In this document: one piece after another, positions 1 to 8,841 of the stretch | Layout: each line of letters begins with the position of its first letter | Numbering within the stretch: the first letter of the stretch is position 1 | DNA from: an uncultured Fodinibius sp. | Lineage (GTDB): Bacteria > Bacteroidota > Rhodothermia > Balneolales > Balneolaceae | Direction: 5' to 3' | Length of the DNA: 64,000 nt | Assembly: GCA_913056235.1 (NCBI GenBank) | Contig: CAJXMW010000006.1 | Span: 85,416 to 149,415 of the forward strand | Notes under the pieces: model-generated | The model's input: only the letters and a program-made list of their open reading frames with translations | Told to the model about the DNA's origin: nothing | Database searches by the model: none | Position numbers and translations under genes: made by a program

Positions 1-790
1 TGACTCCATAGTATAATGAGCCAACCAAAAATGGTATTGCTATCAGGATGCCAACCAAGCCCAGGTAGACTGCCATTTTATTTATCGTCCGGCTAAAATA
101 ATTTGTTGGCACAATCACAAAACCCAGTAACAAGAGTGGCAGAAGAAGCGCTAACGTCACAAACAGGTTGGTCATAGCTGTAGCCACAAAACCACTACAG
201 ACATAAAAACAGTAATGAGGTTGTTCCCGCCGAAGGCTTCGAATGGATATGATAAAGGTGGGCAGGGCAAAACACAGAGCCAGATCCATACTGCTAACTT
301 CTATTTGTTGATCCAACGAGATTGGTATAAACAGCATGGGCACCAAAGCATAGACCGAAACTCCCATGAGAGGTGCCCAGGAGTATTTCTTTTTTGTAAT
401 ATCACCGGCAACCCAATAAATAAAAATACAGAGAAAGAAGCTTGAAAGTGCACCCAGCAAATGTAAAATCATCTCGGGACTTACCTGCGTTAGCATACTA
501 AACAGGCTTACAATTGCATGCATGCCACCGGGCTCGGGATATCCTGAAAAATAATCTTGCATGCGTAGATTCTTAATAAGATTGAGCTCTAAAAACCATC
601 CCCGGCTAAAAGGAGCAGCATTGGTTAACGCAGGATACATGCGGGTTAGGTCCCCTATGGTAGCAATCCCTAATAACAAGCGCGCTCTTGCTGTTATAAA
701 GTCTGCGGATCGAAAATTTGTTCTTAGGTTGATCCCGAGCTGAATGCAAGAGGCTTTTGGCTCCCTTTTTCGATTAGCCGGATATGCCAT
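1..790 (-). CDS. GT-C-like multi-span membrane protein (3' end off the window)
   Basis: Open reading frame on the minus strand from an ATG at 790 that runs without a stop past position 1. It is not a shadow: it reads a soluble stretch, then an extracytoplasmic-looking motif (RMQDYFSGYPEPGGMHA), then several hydrophobic helices. The YPxGxHA pattern followed by repeated membrane spans is typical of GT-C glycosyltransferases of the ArnT/PMT type, which use lipid-linked sugars. This is inference from pattern; no family is certain. The frame overlaps the end of the upstream membrane ORF by 67 bp and lacks the N-terminal membrane helix that GT-C enzymes have, while the upstream ORF has such helices. 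The two may be one frameshifted gene. It is downstream of a decayed Pel-type locus, so a role in exopolysaccharide is plausible. Confidence 0.6.
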   Translation of the reverse strand, partial: MAYPANRKREPKASCIQLGINLRTNFRSADFITARARLLLGIATIGDLTRMYPALTNAAPFSRGWFLELNLIKNLRMQDYFSGYPEPGGMHAIVSLFSMLTQVSPEMILHLLGALSSFFLCIFIYWVAGDITKKKYSWAPLMGVSVYALVPMLFIPISLDQQIEVSSMDLALCFALPTFIISIRSLRREQPHYCFYVCSGFVATAMTNLFVTLALLLPLLLLGFVIVPTNYFSRTINKMAVYLGLVGILIAIPFLVGSLYYGV

Positions 791-1086
791 ATAACTGTGC
801 GGTGTTCCCAACTACTGAGATAACCGACAATACTTGCCTTATGGTGCCATAGTTTTATCACAAGGGGGATAAGTAGTAGCGTTAAGCAAACACTAAAAAA
901 ATCATAGAGTTGAAGCAGGCTTAGCATCATAACAGAAATGGTGATAATGCCACCGAGGCCTACCCATGCGTAGATTAACCGATCAATAATCGGCAGTTTG
1001 TGCGTCTGCGAGAGGAACAAAGGAGCGACGATCCCAAACAGTAATAAAACGGCGGCAGCAAAAAATACTTCAAAGGAATATGGCAT
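724..1086 (-). CDS. Small membrane protein, probably the N-terminal part of the downstream gene
   Basis: About 120 residues from the ATG at 1086 (a longer form would need a TTG start at 1101). Three hydrophobic segments are visible: residues about 4-26, 38-58 and 60-80, followed by a basic tail ending in a TAA at 724. I do not recognise a family. Its reading frame ends inside the beginning of the next membrane ORF, which is in a different frame and seems to lack its N-terminal helices. A T5 run at 765-769 in the overlap is a likely indel site. The simplest reading is one GT-C-like membrane protein broken by a one-base frameshift. A true 67-bp gene overlap is possible but less likely. Confidence 0.5.
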   Translation of the reverse strand: MPYSFEVFFAAAVLLLFGIVAPLFLSQTHKLPIIDRLIYAWVGLGGIITISVMMLSLLQLYDFFSVCLTLLLIPLVIKLWHHKASIVGYLSSWEHRTVIWHIRLIEKGSQKPLAFSSGST

Positions 1087-1125
1087 GTCGGTTATCAACA
1101 ATTCTATTGCTCCAGGACGTGGTCT

Positions 1126-1980
1126 CTACTTAATCCCGCTTGAAATTCCCTGGGATATATTATTTAGTTCAATATTACTTATAAAATAAGAGTAAGGTAT
1201 TCTATCTAACCTATTGACTGCCTTGCTACTAATACTATCAGAAATAGCAAAATCAATAATTAAAAAAGGGAGGTTTGTCAGTTTTTGATACTTATCAAGA
1301 GTATCGACGCGAGCTTGATAATCTTCTTCGTCCCGCAGGTAATAACTGCTAGTCTCAAAATCATAGTTTGTTGCAATATCTTCGAGTAGTACCGCATCAA
1401 TAAGCGTTTGTGTTTCTTCCAACAGGAATAACCCGGCATTTTGAATGATAAAAGCATCGGGATAACGCTTTCTGATTTCTTCGATCATTTGCAGCATATA
1501 GGGTTGCAGGTGTGCGCGCTCGGTATGTGGAGCAACATCATCAATGGTATCCAGAAATAGCCCATCGTACCCTTTGATCATAATGCTGGGTACCACCTGA
1601 TCAAGCATGATTGATCGTGTTACTGAATCAGCCAGGTTCAGATAGGGGCTGTCCCAGTTTTCGTTAATGCCTAAAAAGCCCCGCTCTTCAAGCAGAGGAT
1701 AATACCACCGACCCCGGCTCACCTCTCCCAGTGAAATATAAGCTAGTACTTGATTGTCAGTGGTCTTAAACGAATTGGTTTCTACTTTGCTGTAATGACT
1801 AGACTCAACGATAAGCAATTTATATTTTTGACCTATTGCCAATCGATTCTCAATACGCTCATAACTAGCAGCAAACGGTTCCAACGCTTCATTCTCCTCC
1901 ATTGTACTTGACGTGCTGTTACATCCCCACTGTGAGACAACAAGGCATAACATGATGAGTACTCTTGTCCCTTTTTGCAT
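1126..1980 (-). CDS. GH114-like (PelA-hydrolase-type) glycoside hydrolase lipoprotein
   Basis: Lipoprotein of 284 residues with a signal peptide and lipobox ending VSQWGC (Cys at about 20). The body matches the GH114/TM1410-type TIM barrel: an early YISLGEVSRGRWYYP strand, a central GYDGLFLDTIDDV segment carrying the acidic residues expected of the active site, and a later IIQNAGLFLL strand followed by VLLEDI. Families of this type cleave alpha-1,4-galactosaminogalactan, and the same fold forms the hydrolase domain of PelA. It sits directly downstream of the remains of pelF and pelG on the same strand, which supports a role in Pel-like polysaccharide turnover. The deacetylase domain of full PelA is absent. 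The gene itself looks intact even though its neighbours are broken. Confidence 0.8.
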   Translation of the reverse strand: MQKGTRVLIMLCLVVSQWGCNSTSSTMEENEALEPFAASYERIENRLAIGQKYKLLIVESSHYSKVETNSFKTTDNQVLAYISLGEVSRGRWYYPLLEERGFLGINENWDSPYLNLADSVTRSIMLDQVVPSIMIKGYDGLFLDTIDDVAPHTERAHLQPYMLQMIEEIRKRYPDAFIIQNAGLFLLEETQTLIDAVLLEDIATNYDFETSSYYLRDEEDYQARVDTLDKYQKLTNLPFLIIDFAISDSISSKAVNRLDRIPYSYFISNIELNNISQGISSGIK

Positions 1981-2001
1981 TTATCCCTCATTTTTTGATT
2001 T

Positions 2002-3357
2002 CTAGAATGTTGAGTAGTAATAATAATCCAGGTTTTTAAAGAACTCTCGTGTAAAGAGTCCGGAAACGACTGCAAATGCCACTGATCCCGCTAAAAGTCC
2101 CAGAGTAGCATACTCAAATGATATAATTCGGCTGCAAATAAATCCCACCGTTACATTAGTGACCAGCCCACATAAAATGGAATACATAGCATAGGACGGC
2201 TTATTAAGAGTGAAAAAAGCACATGCAACAGCCCAATGTTTAGAAATAGGTACGAGATGCTCGCCATCCAAAACACCTTGGTGGTTATGAGGTTGGCAAA
2301 GAAGTCTCTAATTTCAGGTATCTCATGCCGAAATACTCCTTACAACATAGTAGCTTGTAACCATTGCCAGGATACCCACCAGGATTACAAGCCCCAGTTG
2401 CTTAAAGTAGAAGTAAATATGATAATCGTTGAATTGCTGCAGCTGATGAAATTCTGCACTCTTTTGAAGCTTGAAAATATTCCTGGAAAAGCTATGAACG
2501 CAATACTCAAGCACAGCAATACTAAAGACCAGCGTCAGGATAGCCCAATCCATCCCCAGCTCGTATGGCGTGTTAAACCATATAATATACGACGGCGCAG
2601 TAGTCCCCGTGGACCAAGCCAGGATTCGATCCACAAACAGAAATAAAAAATACAGAGCACCGTACACAAAGTAGCGGTAATGCACAAAATAGCGTATTCC
2701 CGGTGCCGGGAGAGCATATTTTTTTAAATCTTGGTTACTTCTTTGGATTTGCAACCACAGTACCAGATACGCATAACCGAACAGCATAAAGGAGGTCACC
2801 AGCAAGGCAGTCCAATGGGACAGGTAAATTCCCATTTTTAGCACTTCCATATTTAGATAAACCATTAACGTACCTAAAATAATGATAATTAGAATTAATA
2901 TACGGCGCTCAAAAGCAAAAAGCACTCCCGAGCCCAGCAAAAGCAAGCTGATCAGCGTCATATATATCAGCCCCAAATGAACCATTGGCTGGGGATAAAA
3001 TGGAAGTAGGGCATTTAAAAGCCCGAAAAACAGTGCCGCACCGATAACACAGGCAAGAGCAAGTAATACTATCTTATTGGCCGATTTAAGTGCAAGTGTA
3101 TAATGCTCTGCCCGGATGTGCTTTGTCACCGACCGGCCCCGCACCTGCATAAATCCGCCAGTTACCACAAAGGCTACAATAGTTCCAAAAGCTACCATGG
3201 TAGCCTGGGCCTCATTAAAATCCAGCCATGCCCAAAGTGAATACCGAAAAATAAAGATTGCCAAAATTTGGCTCATCATAGGAAGCAAAAAAGCCAGCCC
3301 CTTGACATAATGTTTAAGGAACAACCGGAGCTCTTCCCTAAGATTTGAGCCTGTCAA
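2002..3357 (-). pseudogene. pelG: PelG-type polysaccharide export protein, two frameshifts
   Basis: Three reading frames together give a full-length PelG of about 450 residues. The first 344 residues run from an ATG at 3357 to a stop at 2323 and contain the PelG signature (YRYFVYGALYFLFLFVDR, then PYELGMDWA). The protein then continues in another frame from about 2335 to 2215 (VFRHEIPEIRDFFANL onward), and finally in a third frame to a TAA at 2002. The final frame has the PelG C-terminal helices and ends in DYYYYSTF. The second shift falls on an A6 run at 2213-2218; the first is near 2330-2340 with no homopolymer. PelG is the multi-span inner-membrane partner of the PelF glycosyltransferase in Pel synthesis and export. 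The upstream pelF is also truncated, so genuine decay is more likely than two sequencing errors. Confidence 0.82.
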
Positions 3358-3655
3358 CTGTTTTGCTGTCAGTTTGTAATTTCCGAATCACATGTTCAGA
3401 AAAGGGGCTTACCCCATCAAGATGATGAATAGGTTCTTCGATGGCCCAAAGAGGTACCTGGATAAGAGACTTGACATTGGATGAGAGCGAATACTTCTGC
3501 TCTACATACGGATCTGCGGTAAGCGCCAAAATGATAAAATCTACTTCATTCTCGAGCTCACCACATAAAATATTTGCCCATGTATAAATACCTCCTCCCG
3601 AATAAGGATAAGAACCCTCGGTTCCAAACAATATGACTGGCTTGGGGCTATGCAT
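3338..3655 (-). pseudogene. pelF: N-terminal fragment of PelF glycosyltransferase
   Basis: About 105 residues from ATG 3655 (a TTG at 3673 is the longer alternative). The start reads LFGTEGSYPYSGGGIYTWA, which is the N-terminal strand and glycine loop of PelF (DUF3492 region), followed by VPLWAIEEP as in PelF proteins. Complete PelF is about 500 residues with a GT4 catalytic domain that uses UDP-sugar; here all of the catalytic part is missing. The fragment stops at 3338 and overlaps the pelG start at 3357, so some 400 codons appear to have been deleted between them. This is a relic, and Pel polymerisation cannot be supported by this locus. Confidence 0.78.
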
Positions 3656-4124
3656 TGCGATGATTTTTGACAACTATAGCAATGCTCGAGTAAATTCGCC
3701 TATACGATGAAAACAGGTATATTGAGACACAAAAACGAACTGAGACAGCCCAAATTAATTGCAAAAAGTACAATCGCTTGTCGATAAGCAGATACCTCGT
3801 ATTCTCCAGATATAATTGGCCAAGGTCTTTATCCTCCCACCACGATAAATTTCTCTCGTTCACTAATACAATCCTCCCAGCTCTCTAAACTCACTTTTAT
3901 TGTTATTTTAAACTAATATCGGCTCTCTTCATTTTAGCAAACTCAAGCAGCACCCGTATAGGTACGTCCTCTTGTTTTAAGGCTAAAAAGTTGTCTTCTC
4001 TTCAAAATATTCGTATCTCCCAAACGAGAATGCACATCCTGATACAGGGAATTCAAATTTTCAAATGAGTGTTTTAGAATCTTAGTTTCTTCGTTTCCTG
4101 TTAGTTCAAACATCATGTTGTAAT
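3656..4124. other. Gap between the pel remnant and the TonB receptor
   Basis: About 470 bases with no gene I can support. A 71-codon frame on the minus strand (3648-3863, GTG start) has one hydrophobic segment and could be the tail of an upstream pel gene such as pelE or pelD, but no motif is recognisable. A 66-codon minus-strand frame (3943-4143) overlaps the TonB receptor start and is probably spurious. The stretch is AT-rich and presumably holds the divergent promoters for the pel remnant and the receptor. Confidence 0.4.
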
Positions 4125-6209
4125 ATGCTTTTTCCCTTATCACACGTTTTTAAGTATAGACAATTAAATGATATCTATAAACTATTATTTCTATTGAACT
4201 TATGGGTATTTATATTTGGGTTAAGTACCCAGGCATTTTCACAAGACAGAACAGACAGCTTAGAGGTTCAACTCGACTCCATCAGAGTCACGGCTATTCA
4301 CTCGACCATCAGTGCAAATGATGCCCCGTTGGCCTTAAGTATGTACTCCAGGAATTTATCTCAGATCAACCAAGAGGCTTCGCTTTCGCTACAGAGCATC
4401 AGTCAGCAGATGCCCGGATTGTGGGTAAACGACCGCCAAAACTATGCGCTAGGTGAGCGGCTTACCATCCGCGGGATTGGCTGGCGTGCTGCTTTTGGAG
4501 TACGCGGTATTCAGGTTGTGTTGAACGATATGCCGTTGACTGTGGCCGACGGCCAATCCATGATCAATATCGTAGATCCCGCTTTTATCCACCGCGCAGA
4601 GCTTGTCCGGGGTCCTGCGGCCACCTACTGGGGGAACAGCAGTGGTGGCGTATTGTACCTATCCACACAGCCTAATTACGATGAAAACAATTCATTTCGG
4701 TTTCGGACGATGGGGGGATCCTACGGCATGCGAAAAGTCGAGGGAGAATTTTCGATCTCCAATCCAAAACACAACATGAATGGCTATAGCAGCTATCTTA
4801 CTACCAATGGTTTTCGGGATTACAGTGCTGCCAAAGTTTGGCGATCGGGCGTTACGGGATCAGTCAATCTTGATTCCAAAAGTCAGCTCAAATACCAGGC
4901 TGCATCTATTTATATGCCTGAGGCTCAGCATCCCAGTGCCCTGAATGCCACGCAAGCCGTTCAAAATCCAAGGCAGGCTGTTTCCTCTTTTGTGGATGCT
5001 GAGGCTGGAAAGCAGCTCACACAAACGCAGGGCGGACTCTCATATATTCGCCAAACGCCAGCCGGTATCTTTACCATCACTGGTTATGGTATTTACCGGG
5101 ACCTAAACAATCCCCTACCCTTTGGCATCATTACCATAAATCGGTGGGCAGGTGGACTTCGGGCCACGCTCGATAAAAGCTGGTCAAATTTTGAGCTACA
5201 GGCAGGTGTTGAAACTAAATTACAAAACGACGACCGCACTGAATTTGAGAATATTGGCAACGCCACCCGAGGCGATATTACAGTTGATCAAATTGAGCGC
5301 GTATGGAATCAAGCAGCTTTTGCCAGCTCCACATACTCCTTTGGTGACTTCAATATTTTGGGCGGCCTTCGGTACGATCGCCTGACTTTTAGAACCGAAG
5401 CACCTACAGCCGCACAATCCGGAAGTCGCACCTTTCAGGCCTTAAGTCCCAGCATTGGTATGAACTACCAACCGGGGAATCAAACCATTTTTGCGAACCT
5501 GAGCACGTCCTTTGAAGCACCGACGACGACCGAGCTCGTCAATCGTCCCGGCGGTGGCAATGGCTTTAATCCGGATCTAAAACCAGAACAAACCCTGGGA
5601 CTCGAAGGGGGGATTCGTGGTACAATAAGTAGCCAAGCGTTGAGATACGACCTGACCGTTTTCCACCTTTGGATACAAGACTTGTTGTTTCCATATCAAC
5701 TTGAGGCTAACGGCCCAACCTACTATCGCAACCAGGGTGAAACCACGCATCTTGGGTTAGAGGGACGTCTGGGCTGGCAATTGAATCAAGATTGGCAGTT
5801 TTCGGTGACCGGCAATATCACCCAAGCCGAATTTCAAAAAGCACAAACTCTCGACAGCCTATCGCTGGCCGACAAACAAGTGCCGGGTATCCCAAAATAC
5901 CGGCTAAACGGAGAATTAAACTGGTCGCCCGGCAAATTTTTGGGATCACTTTCCTACAAATACATTAGCAGTTACCAAGCCAACAACTTAAATACCGTTA
6001 AAAATGAATCTTACGGTGTTTTTGATGCAAAACTGAGCTACCGAAAGGTATTTCCTTCATCCGAGGTAAGAGTCCAGCCTTTTATCAATGTGAATAATCT
6101 TTTTGACAAACGTTATAACGGATCTGTAACCGTAAATGCCTTTGGCGGACGTTATTTTGAACCCGCTCCCGGTCGAAATTGGCAGGTGGGCGCAACGGTT
6201 GACTTCTAA
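4125..6209 (+). CDS. TonB-dependent outer-membrane receptor
   Basis: A 694-residue receptor. A hydrophobic signal segment at residues 19-39 ends in STQAFSQ. No CarboxypepD-like repeat precedes the plug. The plug covers roughly residues 55-165, with the usual LTIRGIGWRAAFGVRGIQV and RAELVRGPAATYWGNSSGG motifs, and is followed by a 22-strand-type barrel that ends in an aromatic residue (GATVDF). Such receptors import iron chelates, cobalamin or similar ligands using TonB-ExbBD energy. The substrate cannot be read from the sequence: no riboswitch, siderophore gene or transporter is adjacent. The next gene is 93 bp downstream on the same strand and may be cotranscribed. The gene is intact even though broken genes lie on both sides. 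Confidence 0.88.
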   Translation: MLFPLSHVFKYRQLNDIYKLLFLLNLWVFIFGLSTQAFSQDRTDSLEVQLDSIRVTAIHSTISANDAPLALSMYSRNLSQINQEASLSLQSISQQMPGLWVNDRQNYALGERLTIRGIGWRAAFGVRGIQVVLNDMPLTVADGQSMINIVDPAFIHRAELVRGPAATYWGNSSGGVLYLSTQPNYDENNSFRFRTMGGSYGMRKVEGEFSISNPKHNMNGYSSYLTTNGFRDYSAAKVWRSGVTGSVNLDSKSQLKYQAASIYMPEAQHPSALNATQAVQNPRQAVSSFVDAEAGKQLTQTQGGLSYIRQTPAGIFTITGYGIYRDLNNPLPFGIITINRWAGGLRATLDKSWSNFELQAGVETKLQNDDRTEFENIGNATRGDITVDQIERVWNQAAFASSTYSFGDFNILGGLRYDRLTFRTEAPTAAQSGSRTFQALSPSIGMNYQPGNQTIFANLSTSFEAPTTTELVNRPGGGNGFNPDLKPEQTLGLEGGIRGTISSQALRYDLTVFHLWIQDLLFPYQLEANGPTYYRNQGETTHLGLEGRLGWQLNQDWQFSVTGNITQAEFQKAQTLDSLSLADKQVPGIPKYRLNGELNWSPGKFLGSLSYKYISSYQANNLNTVKNESYGVFDAKLSYRKVFPSSEVRVQPFINVNNLFDKRYNGSVTVNAFGGRYFEPAPGRNWQVGATVDF

Positions 6210-6302
6210 AGAAGTTTACAAACATTAAAAAAATGTAACATTGTGGTCTTTTGCCTATCTTGATTATACACAACGTAGGAAAAGTATAGGCAGGGATCTG
6301 TT

Positions 6303-6890
6303 ATGATTAAACATGTACTCTTTTTTGTATTACTCTGCGGCGGCGTTTACTACTACTGGACAACTCGGCCAGTCGAACATGGACCTGGAGTAGTTGCCCC
6401 GGAAACCCCAGCTCAGCAAGCAACCTTCAATGTCGACAACTTTGATTACAAGACATTTGATATCACCCCCAAGGCCAACATCGACCTTGAGGCTCGGATT
6501 CTTTCCATCAAGAACTACTACTTTGACAAGTATGCAGAGTTGTGTCCCACGGATATAGTGTTCGGCTGGGGACCAATGTCTGATGAACGCAATCTTGGTT
6601 CATTGATGGTTCGACAGTCTGAGCGCTCATTTTACTGGGAGATGACTGAGCCTCCCATCAAACAAGAAAAAATGTGGCAGCATGCGGCGAACATGCATCT
6701 TATCGGATCCACGAAAAAAATTCGTGACAAAATAAGCTCACTGCGTCAAGGCCATGTGGTTAAGATATCTGGCTACCTGGTAAATGCTAAATCGCCGGAA
6801 GGCTGGACGCTTGAGACCTCTCTATCGCGAAAAGATATTGGCGATAATGCCAGTGAATTAGTTTGGGTAAAAAGCCTCACAATTCTTTAA
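6303..6890 (+). CDS. Conserved membrane-anchored periplasmic protein
   Basis: A 195-residue protein with one N-terminal membrane anchor (about residues 3-20) followed by TTRPVEHGPGVVAPE and a soluble domain. The recurring motif DIVFGWGPMSDE and the later NMHLI, VVKISGYLV and GWTLETSLSR segments are features of a widespread conserved hypothetical family of single-span proteins; no biochemical role is known to me. The soluble part most likely faces the periplasm. It lies between a TonB receptor and a small membrane protein, with 34 bp to the latter, so the two small genes are probably an operon. Confidence 0.72.
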   Translation: MIKHVLFFVLLCGGVYYYWTTRPVEHGPGVVAPETPAQQATFNVDNFDYKTFDITPKANIDLEARILSIKNYYFDKYAELCPTDIVFGWGPMSDERNLGSLMVRQSERSFYWEMTEPPIKQEKMWQHAANMHLIGSTKKIRDKISSLRQGHVVKISGYLVNAKSPEGWTLETSLSRKDIGDNASELVWVKSLTIL

Positions 6891-6924
6891 TTGAGGAGCA
6901 AAACATCCAATTAAAGATTTTTGT

Positions 6925-7257
6925 ATGTCTTGGCTTAAAGATGTAATTGTTGATATAGCAGCTACTGCTGTAATCATTGCTACTGTACTTAGCTCTAATT
7001 CTATCCTGGCTGTTATTGTTTGGGGATATACCGGTCTTTTGCTGCTGGCAAAACTCATTCCACTGATGGGAGACGGTTTTCAATACATGATGCAAAAAAG
7101 CAAAACCGATGCTCCCGAGTGGTTTTCTCACCTGCTTTATGCTATAAATACCGGCTTATTACTTTACTTTCAGTGGTGGTATGCCGGCGTAGGCTGGGCC
7201 GTGATCTGGGTGCTCTCGTATCTCACGCAGCGCAAGCTGGATGCTCGTACAGCGTAA
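6925..7257 (+). CDS. Small multi-span membrane protein
   Basis: A 110-residue protein with two helices in the N-terminal half (about residues 5-23 and 28-47), a short charged loop (MQKSKTDAPEW), and two helices in the C-terminal half (67-83 and 86-100). It ends RKLDARTA. No recognisable domain. It follows the conserved membrane-anchored protein at 6303-6890 by 34 bp. Function unknown. Confidence 0.6.
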   Translation: MSWLKDVIVDIAATAVIIATVLSSNSILAVIVWGYTGLLLLAKLIPLMGDGFQYMMQKSKTDAPEWFSHLLYAINTGLLLYFQWWYAGVGWAVIWVLSYLTQRKLDARTA

Positions 7258-7331
7258 TTGCTTGCCCATCTCCTTGAATTAACTAGCGAATAAATCATAT
7301 TGACTAACATTCGTTATATCACTTGTGGCAA

Positions 7332-7580
7332 ATGGAATTAGTTGCTGCATCAATATTGCTGATTATAGCAGGCATTATCGTCTATAATACTGTCTTAGCA
7401 CAACAATGGCATGAGCAACAACCGTGAAACGAAGTAGCAATTGAAAATAGTCATTTTTGGGACGGTATTTGCTACATCAACCCGGATAACAGCCGGATTT
7501 TGTCCCCAAACACGGCGGGGCCGGTTATACAGTCAATATGGCCAATCCCCCTCTCCTATTTGGGTTTTTTGGTGGGATAG
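7332..7580 (+). pseudogene. Small DUF5808-like membrane protein with in-frame TGA
   Basis: One frame runs from ATG 7332 to TAG 7578-7580 (82 codons) and is interrupted only by a TGA at 7425-7427 (codon 32). Before the TGA there is an N-terminal membrane helix (residues 4-23, LVAASILLIIAGIIV). After it comes HFWDGICYINPDNSRIL, which looks like the WxxGlfYyNPdDpri core of DUF5808 proteins, and then a second hydrophobic stretch. Because both halves make sense in one frame, a nonsense mutation is likelier than two small genes. There is no sign of a selenocysteine insertion element. The resemblance to DUF5808 is from memory and is short. Confidence 0.5.
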
Positions 7581-7685
7581 CCATTCTTATCACTTAGCAA
7601 TAAACTCAGGAATTTTCTCTTGAACGCCCCAAAATTTATGTTATGTTCTACGCTTAAAGTAAATTTCAGATATAAGGAGTTTGTT

Positions 7686-7889
7686 ATGGAAATGGAAAAA
7701 ATGGATCGTCTGCGAGACGCAATTACAGATTATATCTACGATGAGGGTCATGAATATCAGCGGTTATTGATTTCAAGGACGTATTATACGGCCATGAAAA
7801 AAGAAGCCGAAGAAAATGATGTACCCATCGACCTGCCAAACATGGAAATTAAAGATAATGTAGATTACGACTTTAAGCTCCTGCCCTAA
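7686..7889 (+). CDS. Small hypothetical soluble protein
   Basis: A 67-residue acidic protein starting at ATG 7686. A good ribosome site (AAGGAG at 7674-7679) precedes it, which selects this start over upstream codons in the same frame. The text is MEMEKMDRLRDAITDYIYDE followed by a predicted helix with SRTYYTAMKKEAEEN and an acidic end. No domain recognised. It stands alone between a broken gene and an apparently empty stretch. Confidence 0.6.
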   Translation: MEMEKMDRLRDAITDYIYDEGHEYQRLLISRTYYTAMKKEAEENDVPIDLPNMEIKDNVDYDFKLLP

Positions 7890-8374
7890 ATTAGCTTTTA
7901 TCATTATTGGCCCGCCACTCTGTGGGAACTCCGAGCCTGCATTTACCTATAAAGGAACAAAAATATCATTTCACCTATGTTCTGGATAAGTGCAGGCTCT
8001 ATTATCATTATCTTTTTTAGCTATCGGGCTTATATCAATAATAAGCAACGCTGGTAAAAGCGGTCTTTCTTTTTACGGTCGTCACGGTTGGTTACCTGAG
8101 TTTACAAGGTCTAATTTTGATGCTCATGGTAGCCGCTATCTTTTTTTGATGCTTGCCATTGTTTGTCACGTAAAAGGATATCAACTCCATTTTTCTTCAG
8201 ACTATCTGTACTATATGAAGCTAAGTCGCATTTGACCAATTGGTGGATTTTATTAGAAGCTGGAGATATTATGCAAAGATTGAGCTTACAAAAATGCCAA
8301 AATTTTTGTAATTAATAGGATGTGATTTGTTTCACATATAAAAATCAGAATAACAAAAAAGGTAGCAAAAATAT
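7890..8374 (+). other. Stretch with only micro-ORFs
   Basis: No supported gene in 485 bases. A 26-codon frame at 7977-8057 (MFWISAGSIIIIFFSYRAYI, then NNKQRW) encodes a hydrophobic micropeptide but has no convincing ribosome site at the normal distance. A second hydrophobic stretch without a start codon lies in another frame near 8062-8160 (VVTVGYLSLQGLILMLM). Together they look like the debris of one small membrane protein gene, but this is speculative. Confidence 0.35.
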
Positions 8375-8551
8375 ATGCCACGTTGTGAATTATACCAGGA
8401 CGCCAAAGGTGAATGGAGATGGCGAAGAACAGCCAAGAATGGCGACATCGAAGCCTACTCCAATGGCGGCTTTGAAGAGAAAGAAGAAGCTAAAAAAGAC
8501 GGAAAAGAAAATGGCAACTGCACAAGCTATACACGCAGTAATTCCTACTAA
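8375..8551 (+). CDS. DUF1508 (YegP-like) small protein
   Basis: A 58-residue protein from ATG 8375 to TAA 8549-8551. The text MPRCELYQDAKGEWRWRRTA, then KNGDIEAYSNGGFEEKEEAKKDG, matches the DUF1508 pattern (F/CELYkD..GeyRWRlka.NGeiia.S.eGY..k..a). DUF1508/YegP proteins are small, often tandem, beta-beta-beta-alpha units of unknown function; here there is a single copy. A strong intrinsic terminator begins 22 bp after the stop. A longer frame in another register over the same bases is a shadow. Confidence 0.75.
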   Translation: MPRCELYQDAKGEWRWRRTAKNGDIEAYSNGGFEEKEEAKKDGKENGNCTSYTRSNSY

Positions 8552-8573
8552 TTAGCACATTTTTTCGTTTGAG

Positions 8574-8607
8574 GCTGCTTGCCGTTACCGGCAGGCAGCT
8601 TTTTTTA
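8574..8607 (+). terminator. Intrinsic terminator
   Basis: Arms of 11 bp (GCTGCTTGCCG / CGGCAGGCAGC, one U-G pair) around a TTAC loop, followed by a run of seven or more T. It ends the transcript of the DUF1508 gene. Confidence 0.85.
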
Positions 8608-8841
8608 TTAGCTGCCCTCCTCCTCTTATTACGCTAACCAACTGTCGCCCACGCATTAGGCCTGTTGATTATTTATTATATTTCGGTTTAAACTTTTTTG
8701 TAAAATAATTCGCTTACACTTGCGTAATAAATAGCTATTTATAATATATTAGAGAAATTTAATAAAGATTGAACAATCCCCATTTGTTCATATAATTCTT
8801 TTCCAGGGACAAAAGCCTGGATCACTAAAATATACTTACCT
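8608..8841 (+). other. AT-rich intergenic region, probable promoter area
   Basis: About 230 bases with many T and A runs and no open frame worth calling. It follows a terminator and precedes the acetyltransferase gene, so the promoter of that gene should be here. No clear -33/-7 pair can be assigned with confidence. Confidence 0.4.

Noticed and set aside
3648..3863. 71-codon minus-strand ORF
   Set aside because: GTG start, one hydrophobic stretch and no family; it may be a scrap of an upstream pel gene but cannot be supported.
3943..4143. 66-codon minus-strand ORF upstream of the TonB receptor
   Set aside because: No motif, overlaps the start of the receptor and has no ribosome site.
7425..7427. 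TGA as a selenocysteine codon
   Set aside because: No SECIS-like hairpin is evident and no selenoprotein family fits.
7990..8235. 81-codon plus-strand ORF
   Set aside because: Begins with a non-ATG start, shifts character in the middle and shows no domain; possibly debris.
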